DNA of 64,000 bases, from assembly GCA_033763395.1 (NCBI GenBank), contig JANRKQ010000018.1:124001-188000 (forward strand), written 5' to 3'. The first letter of the stretch is position 1; each line of letters opens with the position of its first letter. Source of the stretch: Xiheimicrobium sp033763395. Its GTDB lineage: Bacteria; Myxococcota; Myxococcia; Myxococcales; Myxococcaceae. A program made the position numbers and the translations under genes. A model generated the notes under the pieces. It did no database searches and was not told the origin of the DNA. It saw nothing but the letters and a program-made list of their open reading frames with translations. This document shows, one piece after another, positions 27,002 to 36,980 of this stretch.

Positions 27002-27598
27002 ATGGGTTCGACGAAACGACGTGATGCGGGCCGGCCGCGAGGGGCGCCGGTGATCGACGCGGTGATGGCGGCCACCCTCGACGAGTTGGGCACCCATGGG
27101 CTCGCGGCGCTGTCGGTGGAGCGAATCGCGGCCGCCGCCGAGGTGAACAAGACGTCGATCTACCGCCGCTGGCCGACGCGCGAAGCGCTGGTGGCCGGGG
27201 CGCTCGAGTACGTGCTGGTCGACTTCGAGAGCGGTCAGGAAGACACGGGGTCGCTGCGCGGCGATCTGCTGGTGCTGGCGCGCGCCATCGCCGACTTCCT
27301 CGCGACCCCCGCGGGCCTGGCCCTCGCGCGGGCGGCCTTCGCCGAGTCGTCATCCGCCGAGCTCACGGCCCTGGCCGGCCGGCAGTTCGCCAGAGGCACC
27401 GCGGAGCCCGTCGGCGGGCTCGTCGCGCGCGCGTTGGAGCGCGGTGAGTGGGATCGCCGCACGCCCCCCGAAGTGCCCCTGTCGATGCTCGTCGGCGCGC
27501 TGCTCCACCGGACGCTCCTCGAGCATCAGCCGGTGAGCGCTTCGTGGCTCGACCGCGTCGTTGACGTGCTGGCCGCTGGCCTCGCCGTTCGCCCCTGA
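27002..27598 (+). CDS. TetR-family transcriptional regulator
   Basis: A 198-residue protein. The N-terminal TetR helix-turn-helix is clear (LSVERIAAAAEVNKTSIYRRW), followed by a helical ligand-binding domain. ATG 27002 was preferred over GTG 26990 because GAGGGCGCC precedes it as a ribosome site. It is divergent from the fatty-acid hydroxylase gene with 66 bp between the starts and a strong palindrome in that gap, so it likely controls the hydroxylase and itself. Ligand unknown. Confidence 0.92.
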   Translation: MGSTKRRDAGRPRGAPVIDAVMAATLDELGTHGLAALSVERIAAAAEVNKTSIYRRWPTREALVAGALEYVLVDFESGQEDTGSLRGDLLVLARAIADFLATPAGLALARAAFAESSSAELTALAGRQFARGTAEPVGGLVARALERGEWDRRTPPEVPLSMLVGALLHRTLLEHQPVSASWLDRVVDVLAAGLAVRP

Positions 27599-27625
27599 GC
27601 CCGTCTGACGCGATCGTTGCGTTGG

Positions 27626-27652
27626 CCGGCCTCGTCGAGCCGACGAGGCCGG
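27626..27652. terminator. perfect 12-bp hairpin between convergent genes
   Basis: CCGGCCTCGTCG (27626-27637), loop AGC, and CGACGAGGCCGG (27641-27652) form a perfect GC-rich stem. It sits between the tetR stop and the PHP gene's stop, so it probably ends transcription from both sides. There is no T-run on either strand. Confidence 0.65.
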
Positions 27653-27662
27653 AGGAGCGCCG

Positions 27663-28379
27663 TCACCGCGGCCAGCGCCGCTTCTTCTTCTTCCGCTGCT
27701 GCTCTTCCTGCTTCGCTTCTCCCGGCCGCCGCAGGTGCGGGAGCGAGCCCATCTGCACGGGCACGTAGTCCTTCCCCAACAGCGCCTTCACCAGCTCAGC
27801 CTGGGTGTTCACCGGCTTCTTGAAGAGCGTCGCCGCGTAGCCGATCTCGTCGAGCGAGGTCCGCGCATCGCTCCCGGCGACTCCCGGCAGCCCCAGGCTC
27901 TCGCTCGCTTCGAGGGCCAGCTCGTTCGAGCCCGCGCGTACCTTCGGGTTGTAGACCTCGATCGCCGACAGCAGCTTGAGCGACTTCACGTACTCGTTCG
28001 CGGGGTGGCTGAAGTCCCTGTCGTAGGGGCGCGCCGCGACGATGGCCGCGCCCAGCCCTTTCAGCTTCGGCAGGCACTCGTCGGCGCTCCAGGCCTTCTC
28101 GCGGTTGCTGCCCCACAGCTGCACCGGCTCGGGCGCGCGATCGGGCTTCTCGAAGAAGCACAGGTACTGCCCCTTGTCGGTCGCCAGCTCGAGGCCCACG
28201 AAGATCTTCAGCTTCGTCGAGCGCTGCAGGTCGAACAGCTCGTCGCAGCCGTCCTGCGTGTTGGTCTCGGTGAAGGCCACGCCGTCGAGCCCGAACGTCT
28301 CGGCGCGCGCGAGCACCGCCTTGGGGTCGAGCGGGCAGTCGCGCGAGAGGTAGGAGTGGACGTGGAGATCGATCAACAC
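27663..28379 (-). CDS. PHP-domain metal-dependent phosphoesterase-like protein
   Basis: A 238-residue protein. The PHP fold is shown by HVHSYLSRDC near the N-terminus, FTETNTQDG, the LELATDKGQY strand, and the C-terminal GSDARTSLDEIG. These metal ligands fit the DNA polymerase/histidinol-phosphatase (PHP) superfamily. The C-terminus is a lysine/arginine-rich tail (QRKKKKRRWPR) that could bind nucleic acid. No partner gene is adjacent. Substrate unknown. Confidence 0.85.
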   Translation of the reverse strand: MLIDLHVHSYLSRDCPLDPKAVLARAETFGLDGVAFTETNTQDGCDELFDLQRSTKLKIFVGLELATDKGQYLCFFEKPDRAPEPVQLWGSNREKAWSADECLPKLKGLGAAIVAARPYDRDFSHPANEYVKSLKLLSAIEVYNPKVRAGSNELALEASESLGLPGVAGSDARTSLDEIGYAATLFKKPVNTQAELVKALLGKDYVPVQMGSLPHLRRPGEAKQEEQQRKKKKRRWPR

Positions 28380-28427
28380 GAGATGGGGCCCTTGTCCGTG
28401 TGCGGAGGCGCGTGGGATAAGCAGCGC

Positions 28428-28616
28428 ATGTTCACTGGCGTCAAGGTGTTTTCAGCGACGAAGGCCAAAGAGCGCGAAGAGCTCAGCGAGAACATCAACC
28501 GGTGGCTCAAGAGCAACGCCGACCTCGAGATCGTCGACCGCGTCGTGTGCCAGTCGAGCGACAACGAGTTCCACTGCTACTCGATGGTGCTCTTCTACAA
28601 GCAGAAGAGCAGCTGA
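28428..28616 (+). CDS. 62-residue Cse60-like small protein
   Basis: Reading from ATG 28428 gives a 62-residue protein with a pattern of strand, charged helix, strand, strand: VKVFSATKAKEREELSENI, then FHCYSMVLFYK. That order and the terminal CYSMVLFY resemble the Bacillus sporulation protein Cse60 family, whose role is unclear. No signal peptide. The match is from memory of the motif and should be treated as tentative. Confidence 0.6.
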   Translation: MFTGVKVFSATKAKEREELSENINRWLKSNADLEIVDRVVCQSSDNEFHCYSMVLFYKQKSS

Positions 28617-28723
28617 AGGGCCCTCCCCGCAGGCTGTCGCGACGCGTCAGGCGAGTCCCATTGACTCGGTGATGGTTCCTCAACGACAAGGCGCGCGGTT
28701 CTTTCCTGCCCCGGAGGCGCGTC

Positions 28724-29845
28724 GTGATCGTCGGAGTCCCCAAAGAGATCAAAACCCGTGAGTACCGCGTCGGCATGACGCCGGCCATCGCGAAGGCCTA
28801 CGTCACCGCCGGCCACCAGGTGTTCGTCGAGAAGGCCGCCGGCGAAGGCGCGGGCCTGCCTGACGGCGAGTACGAGCGCGTGGGCGCGAAGATCCTCTCC
28901 AGCGCCGACGAGGTGTGGAAGCGCGCCGAGATGATCGTCAAGGTGAAGGAGCCCATCGAGCCCGAGTACGACCGCATGCAGGAAGGCCAGGTCGTCTACA
29001 CCTACTTCCACCTCGCGGCAGTGCCGGAGCTGGCGCAGGTGCTGGTGAAGAAGAAGATCGCCGCTGTGGCGTACGAGACGATTCAGCCGGAAGACGGCTC
29101 GCTCCCGCTGCTCAAGCCGATGAGCGAGGTCGCCGGCAAGATGTCGATCCAGGTCGGCGCGACGTCGCTCGAGAAGGCGCACGGCGGCAAGGGCATTCTC
29201 CTGGGCGGCGTGCCCGGCGTGCGGCCCTGCAAGGTGGCCATCATCGGCGGCGGCGTCGTCGGGACCTGCGCCGCGAAGGTGGCCGTGGGCATGGGCGCCG
29301 ACGTCACCATTCTCGACGTCAACCTGGACCGCCTCACGTACCTCGACGACATCTTCCAGGGCCGCCTGCGCACCCTCATGAGCGACAGCGAGAACATCGC
29401 GCGCTGCGTGCGCGAGTCCGATCTCGTGGTGGGCGCCGTGTTGATCCCCGGCGCCAAGGCCCCCAAGCTCGTCTCGGCCGACCTCATCAAGGAGATGTCG
29501 AAGGGCTCCGTCGTCGTCGACGTCGCGGTCGACCAGGGCGGCTGCATCGAGACCATCAAGGCCACCACCCACGACAACCCCACCTACGAGGTGTCGGGCG
29601 TCATTCACTACGGCGTCGCCAACATGCCCGGCGCGGTGCCCATGACGTCGACCTTCGCCCTCACCAACGCCACCCGCCCGTACGGCCGGAAGATCGCCGA
29701 CATGGGCCTCATCGCGGCGATCCGCTCCGACGCGGCGTTGGCCAAGGGGCTCAACACCTTCGGCGGCCACGTCACCTACGAGGCCGTCGCGAAGGACCTG
29801 GGCTACCCCTACGTGGCGATCGAGAAGGCCATCGAAGGCCGCTGA
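28724..29845 (+). CDS. ald: alanine dehydrogenase
   Basis: A 373-residue enzyme catalysing reversible NAD-dependent conversion of alanine to pyruvate and ammonia. The conserved residues Arg15, Lys75 and His96 are at the expected positions, the nucleotide-binding loop is GGGVVG (about 175), and VAVDQGG carries the catalytic aspartate near 270. Length matches the family exactly. GTG 28724 follows CCGGAGG. Upstream 28617-28723 has no clear promoter beyond TTGACT at 28661. Confidence 0.96.
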   Translation: MIVGVPKEIKTREYRVGMTPAIAKAYVTAGHQVFVEKAAGEGAGLPDGEYERVGAKILSSADEVWKRAEMIVKVKEPIEPEYDRMQEGQVVYTYFHLAAVPELAQVLVKKKIAAVAYETIQPEDGSLPLLKPMSEVAGKMSIQVGATSLEKAHGGKGILLGGVPGVRPCKVAIIGGGVVGTCAAKVAVGMGADVTILDVNLDRLTYLDDIFQGRLRTLMSDSENIARCVRESDLVVGAVLIPGAKAPKLVSADLIKEMSKGSVVVDVAVDQGGCIETIKATTHDNPTYEVSGVIHYGVANMPGAVPMTSTFALTNATRPYGRKIADMGLIAAIRSDAALAKGLNTFGGHVTYEAVAKDLGYPYVAIEKAIEGR

Positions 29846-29916
29846 AGGCCGGCGCTGCCAGCCTGACAGCGGTGCGCACCGGCGCCCGCGTCACTGTGTC
29901 AGTCCTTTCACACCCG

Positions 29917-29946
29917 CCGCCCGGAGACCCTCGTGGTTCCGGGCGG
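29917..29946 (+). terminator. 9-bp hairpin after ald
   Basis: CCGCCCGGA (29917-29925) and TCCGGGCGG (29938-29946) form a perfect stem with a 12-base loop, 72 bases after the ald stop. TTGGCGTTT follows but not a true T-run. It may terminate ald or act in the leader of the sigma-factor gene at 30092. The rest of the gap 29846-30091 shows nothing else. Confidence 0.4.
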
Positions 29947-30091
29947 TTGGCGTTTCTGGAGGTGCGGCATCGGGGCTGCACTCCCGCCCCGTGCGGTCAG
30001 CAGCGGCCGCCCGCACGAAATACCTCAAGGGTTCCGTGCGTTTCACCGCGTATTGCAGCGCCGGCCGTGGCGGCGCGAGGGAGACGGGCAC

Positions 30092-30709
30092 ATGTTGGGG
30101 TTCTCGAAGAGCGACAGGACGCGGGCCGAGTTCGAGGCGCTGGTCGCTCCCTGGCTCGACACCCTCTACGCCGGCGCCCTGCGGCTGACGCGCAACGAGC
30201 GCGACGCAGAAGATCTCGTGCAGGACACCGTCATGCGGGCCTACCGCTTCTTCGACAAGTTCGAGCGGGGCACCAACTTCCGCGCCTGGCTCTTCAAGAT
30301 CCTCACGAACACCTTCATCAACGGCTACCGGCGGCAGGTGAAGGAGCGCTCGCTGGGCGACGAATCGGAGCGGCAGAGCGTCGAGGCCCAGTTCTTCTCG
30401 GCCGACACCACCGACCAGGCGCAGAACCCCGAGGACTACCTGCTCCAACGGGTGATGAGCGAAGACGTGCTCGCGGCCATCGACACCCTGCCCATCGACT
30501 TCCGCATGGTGGTGATCCTCGCGGACCTCCAGGAGTTCTCCTACAAGGAGATCGCCGACATTCTGGACGTGCCGGTGGGCACGGTGATGAGCCGGCTCTT
30601 CCGGGGCCGTCGGCAGCTCGAGAAGGTGCTGCGGGCGAAGGAGGCCGTGCAGGGCGAAGCCCCCCTGGTGGACTTGAACGCGTACCGGGAGCGGAAGAAG
30701 CTGGCCTGA
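30092..30709 (+). CDS. ECF-type RNA polymerase sigma factor
   Basis: A 205-residue sigma70-family protein. Region 2 is RNERDAEDLVQDTVMRAYRFF followed by FRAWLFKILTNTFINGYRR, and region 4 is FSYKEIADILDVPVGTVMSR. ATG 30092 follows GAGGGAGACGGG. The next gene is a zinc-finger anti-sigma, so this is an autonomously regulated sigma/anti-sigma pair. It lies 1.0 kb upstream of frzS. M. xanthus RpoE1 has been linked to motility, but whether this is its orthologue cannot be settled here. Confidence 0.93.
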   Translation: MLGFSKSDRTRAEFEALVAPWLDTLYAGALRLTRNERDAEDLVQDTVMRAYRFFDKFERGTNFRAWLFKILTNTFINGYRRQVKERSLGDESERQSVEAQFFSADTTDQAQNPEDYLLQRVMSEDVLAAIDTLPIDFRMVVILADLQEFSYKEIADILDVPVGTVMSRLFRGRRQLEKVLRAKEAVQGEAPLVDLNAYRERKKLA

Positions 30710-30730
30710 CACGGGTTGATCGAACCGGAC

Positions 30731-31561
30731 ATGAACTGTCGAGACGTCGAACCGCTCCTGATGCCCTACCTCGACGCCGAGCTCGTCGACGGCGAGCGCG
30801 TGCAGGTCGAGCAGCACCTGGCCGAGTGTGGGCCGTGCGCGAAGCACGCCGAGGTCTCGCGGCACAACCGAACCCTCATTCGCACCCTGGCGAAGGCTGG
30901 CAGCCCGATGGCGCCGGCGTCGCTCCGGGCGTCGGTGTTTCAAGGTGTCCGCACGGACGAGGCCAGGCAGCGCCAGCGGCGCTCCCTTCGCCTGTCCGCT
31001 GCGGCAGCTGGGGTGGCGCTGTGTGCCTTCGCCGGCCATTCGCAGTGGCGCTCGTTTCAGCGCCGGTTGTACGTCGAAGACGCCGCCAGCCGGCACGCGC
31101 GCCAGTTCCCCCTCGAGGTGCGCCTGCCGCAGCCCGAGGCCCTTGAGGCGTGGTTCGACGGCAAGCTGGGGCACCGCGTCGCCGTGCCCCGCTTCCCCAA
31201 CGCGGTGGCCGCCGGGGCGCGGGTGCTCAACGTGCGTGAGAAGCAGGCCGCCTACATTCGGTACGACGCGCCCGCCCGTGAGTCAGCCCGGCCCCGCCAG
31301 GTCGGCCTCTTCGTCTTCGGCGACACCGGCAACGACGTCGACGTGGGTGCGCGCGCCGAGCCCGATCTGCGCAACTCGAACGGCTACAACGTGGTGAGCT
31401 GGCGAGACGGCGATCTCGTGTACCAGCTCGTCACCGACCTCTCCGAAGACGATCTGCGCGAGCTGTTGCCGCCCGAGCCACGGGAGCTGCGCGCGGCTCC
31501 GGCGCTCGCAGCTCCGGCCCGGCCCGCGCTCGACGTGCAGCCGGCCTCGTACCGCCCCTGA
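30731..31561 (+). CDS. zinc-finger anti-sigma factor
   Basis: A 276-residue protein. The N-terminal ZAS-type finger has Cys3, His29, Cys33 and Cys36 (HLAECGPCAKH). One membrane helix follows (about 93-112, SAAAAGVALCAFAGHS). The outer part is about 160 residues with no known fold. The gene starts 21 bp after the ECF sigma gene, which it presumably restrains. Confidence 0.85.
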   Translation: MNCRDVEPLLMPYLDAELVDGERVQVEQHLAECGPCAKHAEVSRHNRTLIRTLAKAGSPMAPASLRASVFQGVRTDEARQRQRRSLRLSAAAAGVALCAFAGHSQWRSFQRRLYVEDAASRHARQFPLEVRLPQPEALEAWFDGKLGHRVAVPRFPNAVAAGARVLNVREKQAAYIRYDAPARESARPRQVGLFVFGDTGNDVDVGARAEPDLRNSNGYNVVSWRDGDLVYQLVTDLSEDDLRELLPPEPRELRAAPALAAPARPALDVQPASYRP

Positions 31562-31652
31562 GATCCGCTCCCAGCGAGTGGGAGCGCGAGCCGTTGGGCG
31601 ACGGCCGTCATTCGTTGACCCCCTCGGATCGCGCCGGTAGCCTCGGCACCAC

Positions 31653-33362
31653 ATGTCCAAGACTGTTCTCATCGTCGAGAAAGACGTCGCGCTCATGCAC
31701 GCCATGCGCGACGCGCTCGTGGGTCGGGGCTTCAGCGTGGAAGAGACGACCGACGGCAAGTCGGTGCCCGACCTGGTGAAGAAGAAGAAGCCCGACTGCG
31801 TGGTGCTCGCGGTCGACCTCGACGCTGGCCAGAACGGCTACATCCTCTGCAAGAAGCTCAAGAGCGACGACGACTTGAAGGGCGTGCCGGTGCTCATCGT
31901 CGGCGACCCCAAGGGCTTCGGCCAGCACCAGAAGCTCAAGACGCGCGCCGAGGACTACCTTGGCAAGCCGTTCGAGGCCTCGGCCGTCATCGATCGCGTG
32001 GGCGCGCTGGCGGGCTACCCGCCCGAGCCCGAAGCACCGGCCGCCGACGAGGGGTTCGACCCGGGCTCGCTCCTCGACGAGGGCGCCTCGCCATCAGAGG
32101 AGCTCGCCGTCGAGAGCGCCACCAGCGAAGAGACGGTCGGCAACTCGGACCCGGACTTCGAGATGGTCGACGCGATGTTCGACGACAAGCCGGCCGACGA
32201 CGCGCCGCCGCCACCGCCGGTCGACGAGGGCGCCGAAGAGATCTCGCTGTCGACCTCGAACTTCGACGAAGACGAGTTCCCCGCCGAGAAGACGGTGGTC
32301 GGCTTCCTGCCGACGGCCCCGAAGGCCGAGCCGCCGAAGGCCCCCGCGAAGTCGCCTCCGGTGCGCAAGGAGCCTGAGAAGAAGATCCCCTTCTCGTCGT
32401 CGCCGTCGATGACGGGTGACGGCGCCGAGGCCCGGGAGCTGCGCGCCAAGGTGGCCGAGCTCACCGGCGCGCTGGAAGACGCCAACCGGCGGGCCAGTGA
32501 GTTCGAAGACAAGGCGCGCGAGCTCGAGAGCCAGCTCGACGCCCGCCAGACCGAACTCGAGGCTGCGAAGTCGGGCGGCGGCAAGAACGACAAGGATCTT
32601 TTCGCCCTGCGCGACTCGGTGAACAAGAAGGACAAGGAGATCCTCAAGCTCAAGAACGAGCTCAACGAGAAGGAGAAGGAAATCGTCGAGCTGCGCGAGA
32701 AGGAGAACTCGCTCGATCAGCAGGTCTCGGAGTCGTCCGGTGAGATGGCCCGGAAGGACGCGCAGCTCAAGACGCTCCAGGCGAAGGCCGATCAGCTCAC
32801 CAGCGAGCGCAAGAAGATCGATCAGCAGCTGCTCCAATCGAAAGAAGAGGCGCGGTCGGCCCAGGCCCGCCTGACGTCGCTGCAGACCGACTTCGACGCC
32901 CTGCAGCCGCGGGCCCAGGAGCTCGAGCAGGAGCTCGAGACGCTCCGCGCCGAGAAGGCCGAGACCGAGTCCGCCCGGCAGCAGGCCGAGTCCGACCTCG
33001 CCGAGGCGCGGGGAGAGATCGACGCGCTCAAGGCCCAGCTCGAGGAGCGCAGCAAAGAGGCCGACGACGTGCGCAGCCAGCTCGAGCAGTCACAGATCGA
33101 TCTCGACGGCGCCCGGAACCAGGTCACCACCCAGGCCCAGGCCTTCGCCGACGAGATCTCTGGCCTGCGGCAGCGCATCGCCGACCTCGAGACCGAGTCC
33201 AGCAAGCACGAGGAGCGCGCCAACCGCCAGGCAACCCGACTCAAGGCCGTGCTGCAAGACGAAGAGCGCGTGCGCGAGGCGCTCGAGACCGCCCTCTCGC
33301 AGCTCAAGCATGAGGGCGGCGACGCCGAAGACATCGACCTCGACGAGCTCGCCGAGGCCTGA
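31653..33362 (+). CDS. frzS: FrzS-type social-motility protein
   Basis: A 569-residue protein. Residues 1-125 are a receiver-like domain whose wording (LIVEKDVAL, AVDLDAGQNGYILCKKLK, GFGQHQKLK, DYLGKPF) matches the M. xanthus FrzS pseudo-receiver. It keeps an Asp near 55 and Lys105, but the Ser/Thr of the standard active site is replaced by Gly (LIVGD), as in the described atypical FrzS fold. An acidic, proline-rich linker (about 130-255) leads to a long coiled coil (about 265-550). In M. xanthus FrzS moves between cell poles and supports type IV pilus-dependent motility. This is the strongest taxonomic marker in the window. Confidence 0.92.
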   Translation: MSKTVLIVEKDVALMHAMRDALVGRGFSVEETTDGKSVPDLVKKKKPDCVVLAVDLDAGQNGYILCKKLKSDDDLKGVPVLIVGDPKGFGQHQKLKTRAEDYLGKPFEASAVIDRVGALAGYPPEPEAPAADEGFDPGSLLDEGASPSEELAVESATSEETVGNSDPDFEMVDAMFDDKPADDAPPPPPVDEGAEEISLSTSNFDEDEFPAEKTVVGFLPTAPKAEPPKAPAKSPPVRKEPEKKIPFSSSPSMTGDGAEARELRAKVAELTGALEDANRRASEFEDKARELESQLDARQTELEAAKSGGGKNDKDLFALRDSVNKKDKEILKLKNELNEKEKEIVELREKENSLDQQVSESSGEMARKDAQLKTLQAKADQLTSERKKIDQQLLQSKEEARSAQARLTSLQTDFDALQPRAQELEQELETLRAEKAETESARQQAESDLAEARGEIDALKAQLEERSKEADDVRSQLEQSQIDLDGARNQVTTQAQAFADEISGLRQRIADLETESSKHEERANRQATRLKAVLQDEERVREALETALSQLKHEGGDAEDIDLDELAEA

Positions 33363-33371
33363 CGGTAGCAC

Positions 33372-34540
33372 CTAGCCCTTCTTGGGCTCGTTCTTCCGTT
33401 GGATCATCTTCTTGGCCATCAGCTGAACGGCGCCGGCGACGTTCTTGTCCTTCGCCAGCCCCTTCACGTCGGACTCGGACAACATGTTGAGGAAGCGCAT
33501 GGTGATCTGCGCCGGCACCTTCGGGTTCTTCACCAGCGCGAGCCGCACCGGGTACTTCCGGGTCCACTCCCGGTGCGAGTAGATGACGCGCAGCACGTCT
33601 TCGTGAGCCCCCTTGTTGAGCGCCTGGGCCATCACCTCCTGATCGGTGATGCGCGGGCTGCGAATGGTGGCGACCGCGACGAGCTTGTTGGCGTCACGAA
33701 TCAAGATGCCGCGCACCTCTTTGTTGCCCTTGGTGGCGAGCTTGATCTTCTCCGAGATGCTCATCTTGGCGATGCGCTGGGTGAGGGTCAGCTTCTTGCC
33801 CTCCTCGAGCTTCGCCTCCTTCTCGGCCAGGCGCTGGGCCGCTTCGGCGTCGGTGGGGAGATCTCCCGTGGCCGCCACGCCGAACTCGGCGATGACGTCG
33901 TCGGCGGTGGGCCCGACGTCGAGCTTCTGCGTCGCCGCCTGAGGGCCGAAGAGGCGCACCTTGGCGGCCACCATCTGCGGCACGTCGGGCAGATCGAGCC
34001 CGTTGCGGATGGCGAAGTCGCACACGCCGTCGATGAGGGCGCCCTGGGCCACCGGGTTGAGCGCGAGCTGACGAATGATCTCTTCGTGGCGCAAGAGGCG
34101 CAGCTGGTTCTGCCCGACGAGCTCGGCGAGCCGCTGGCTGCACGAGGCGGCGATGGCCGCCACCGCCGAGTCCGGCGTCGACGAGTTGGTGACGAGCATC
34201 TCGGCGTACGCGTCGTTGGCCGCGTACACCTCGAGGAACCAGCCCAGCACGGCGCCCTGCACGCCCTCGTCACGGAAGCCCGACGCGGCGATGCGATCGG
34301 GCAGCGTCGAGGCCGTCTTGCCCGCGGTGTCCCGAACGTTGGCGTCGGGGTCGTACATCAACATGAAGAGCGCCCCGAGCATGTCGGGCGGCGCCAGGGG
34401 CACGAGCGCCTTGGCCGCCATCATGCGCAGCGGCACGGGGGCCTTCGGGTCGACGTGCTTGCGCATGTTCTCGGGCAAGAAGTCGGGCGTGACGGGGCAC
34501 GCGCTGACGGCCTGCTCGACGGGGGCCTGGGTCTCGTCAC

Positions 34541-34544
<4 letters not shown>
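33372..34544 (-). CDS. HEAT-repeat-like cytosolic protein
   Basis: A 390-residue all-helical protein without signal or membrane segment. Repeats such as MMAAKALVPLAPPDMLGAL, VNTSSTPDSAVAAIAAS-like spacing, and LVAVATIRSPRITDQEVMA suggest HEAT or leucine-rich-variant repeats for protein binding. It ends in a lysine-rich tail (KKMIQRKNEPKKG). Convergent with frzS (9 bp apart) and overlaps coaX by ATGA. No function known to me. Confidence 0.75.
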
Positions 34545-35308
<764 letters not shown>

Positions 35309-35348
35309 GTGCGACGCGGAAGCATAGCCCCGCCCCCGAGGGGATTCG

Positions 35349-36353
35349 TCAGCTCTTGCGAGGGCGCACCTGCTCGACGTCACCGGCCAGCACCCGCTCG
35401 AGGCGCTCGCCGACGCGCACCAGCAGCGCGCCCGTCTCGTCGATGTCCTCGGCGACGCCGCGCAGCTCCCTGGCCTCGGAGCGCACCAGCACGTCCTGGC
35501 CCAGCACGGTCGACCGGCGCTTCCACGCCTCGCGCACCGGCCCGAAGCCCTCGGCCTGCCAGATGTCGAGCCAGTCTTCGAGGCGCGACAACAGCGCCGA
35601 GGTGAAGAGCGCCCGGGGGACGCGCTGCTGCTTCACCTCGAGCACCGAGGTGGCGAGCTCGCGCACGTCGTCGGGGAAGTCGGCCGCCTCGGTGTTGAGG
35701 TTGACGCCCAGGCCCAGCACCACGAAGTGCACGCGCTCGGTGTCGGCGGACAGCTCAGTGAGAATGCCCGCCACCTTCTTGCCGCCCAGCTGCACGTCAT
35801 TGGGCCACTTGATGCCCGGCGTCGCGCCGGCGCCCTCGAGCGTGTCGGCCAGCGCCACGGCCGCCACCAACGTCAGCTCGGGCGCCCGCGCCGGGACGAT
35901 CTCGGGCCGCAGCACCACCGACAGGGCCAGGTTCTTCCCCGGCGGCGACACCCAGGTGCGGCCCCGTCGCCCCTTCCCGGCCGTCTGCGACTCGGCGATC
36001 ACCACCTCGCCGTGCACCGCGCCGTCCTGGGCCAGCTCGAACGCGTGCGCGTTCGTCGAGGGGAGCGTCTCGAAGTGGTGCACGGTGCGGCCGAGCTCGC
36101 GCGTCATCAACAGCGGCGTCAGCTCGAGCGAGGTGAGTCGATCGGGCACCTGCAACAACCGGTAGCCACGCGAGGGCTGCGCCTCGATCTCGTACCCGAG
36201 CCGTCGCAGCGTCTCGACGTACTTCCACACCGCGGTGCGAGAGAGGCCCAGCTTGTCCGACAGGGTGGCGCCCGAGATGAAGTCCGAGCCGCCCTCGGCG
36301 AGGAAGCTCAAGATCATCTCTTCGTTCGACAGCTCTGGCTCGAAGGCGTCCAC
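35349..36353 (-). CDS. birA: bifunctional biotin-protein ligase / repressor
   Basis: A 334-residue enzyme that activates biotin with ATP and attaches it to carboxylase subunits. An N-terminal winged helix (LSDKLGLSRTAVWKYVETLR) suggests that it also represses transcription, as in E. coli BirA. The ligase has the biotin/AMP loop TAGKGRRGRTW and the WPNDV strand (KWPNDVQLGGKKVAGIL), with a C-terminal SH3-like domain. GTG 36353 is the start. Confidence 0.95.
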   Translation of the reverse strand: MDAFEPELSNEEMILSFLAEGGSDFISGATLSDKLGLSRTAVWKYVETLRRLGYEIEAQPSRGYRLLQVPDRLTSLELTPLLMTRELGRTVHHFETLPSTNAHAFELAQDGAVHGEVVIAESQTAGKGRRGRTWVSPPGKNLALSVVLRPEIVPARAPELTLVAAVALADTLEGAGATPGIKWPNDVQLGGKKVAGILTELSADTERVHFVVLGLGVNLNTEAADFPDDVRELATSVLEVKQQRVPRALFTSALLSRLEDWLDIWQAEGFGPVREAWKRRSTVLGQDVLVRSEARELRGVAEDIDETGALLVRVGERLERVLAGDVEQVRPRKS

Positions 36354-36404
36354 CGTCAGACAGGCTAATGGCCGAAGGGTGTCGCTTTCAACCGCGCCAC
36401 GCGC

Positions 36405-36980
36405 TCAGCGGGCAGGCGTGAAGGACAGCAGCTTGAGCTCCGACTGCGGCACGCGCTTGCCGCCATCGACGAGAGTGGTGGCGATGCGCACAATGCCCAC
36501 CTCCGGGGCGAGCGTCATCTCGTTCACCAGCGCGCGCTGATCGTCGATGCGGTTGCGGCTCTCGACCACCACGCACCCCGAGAACGAGCCCGCGGGCGAC
36601 TCGCAGGGCTGATCGACGGCGAGGATCTCGTAGGCCTCGACCGACGACGGCGAGACGATGTTGGTCCACTTCGTGCCAGCGACGACGGGGTCGCGCAGCA
36701 GGTAGCGCTTCTGATCGCGCACCCCATACGCGTCGGCCTGCAGCCGGGCCCCCGTGGAGTCGATCGCCGCGCCGTCACGCACCTCGAGGATGGTGACGGG
36801 CAGCGTGCGCTTCTCGCCCAGCATCTGGGCCTCGTATTGCCAGGCCGTCCCCACGGCGAGCGGGAAGAACGTCGCCGCGCTGGGGGCCGCCGGGGCCTCG
36901 GTGCTGCCGCGGGCGCCGGTCGTCACACACCCCACGACGGGGACGCACAGCAGCAGGAGCGTGGCAGCGTGACGGATCAT
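36405..36980 (-). CDS. lipoprotein of unknown function
   Basis: A 191-residue lipoprotein (lipobox VVGC). The mature part begins with a disordered stretch, then a beta-rich fold with the repeated YPLAVGTAWQY-type opening (FFPLAVGTAWQYEAQ), known from many uncharacterised myxobacterial lipoproteins. It overlaps the next gene by ATGA. Confidence 0.75.
   Translation of the reverse strand: MIRHAATLLLLCVPVVGCVTTGARGSTEAPAAPSAATFFPLAVGTAWQYEAQMLGEKRTLPVTILEVRDGAAIDSTGARLQADAYGVRDQKRYLLRDPVVAGTKWTNIVSPSSVEAYEILAVDQPCESPAGSFSGCVVVESRNRIDDQRALVNEMTLAPEVGIVRIATTLVDGGKRVPQSELKLLSFTPAR

Noticed and set aside
31653..33362. Ordinary phospho-accepting response regulator
   Set aside because: The receiver lacks the Ser/Thr of the active site, has no output DNA-binding domain, and matches FrzS.
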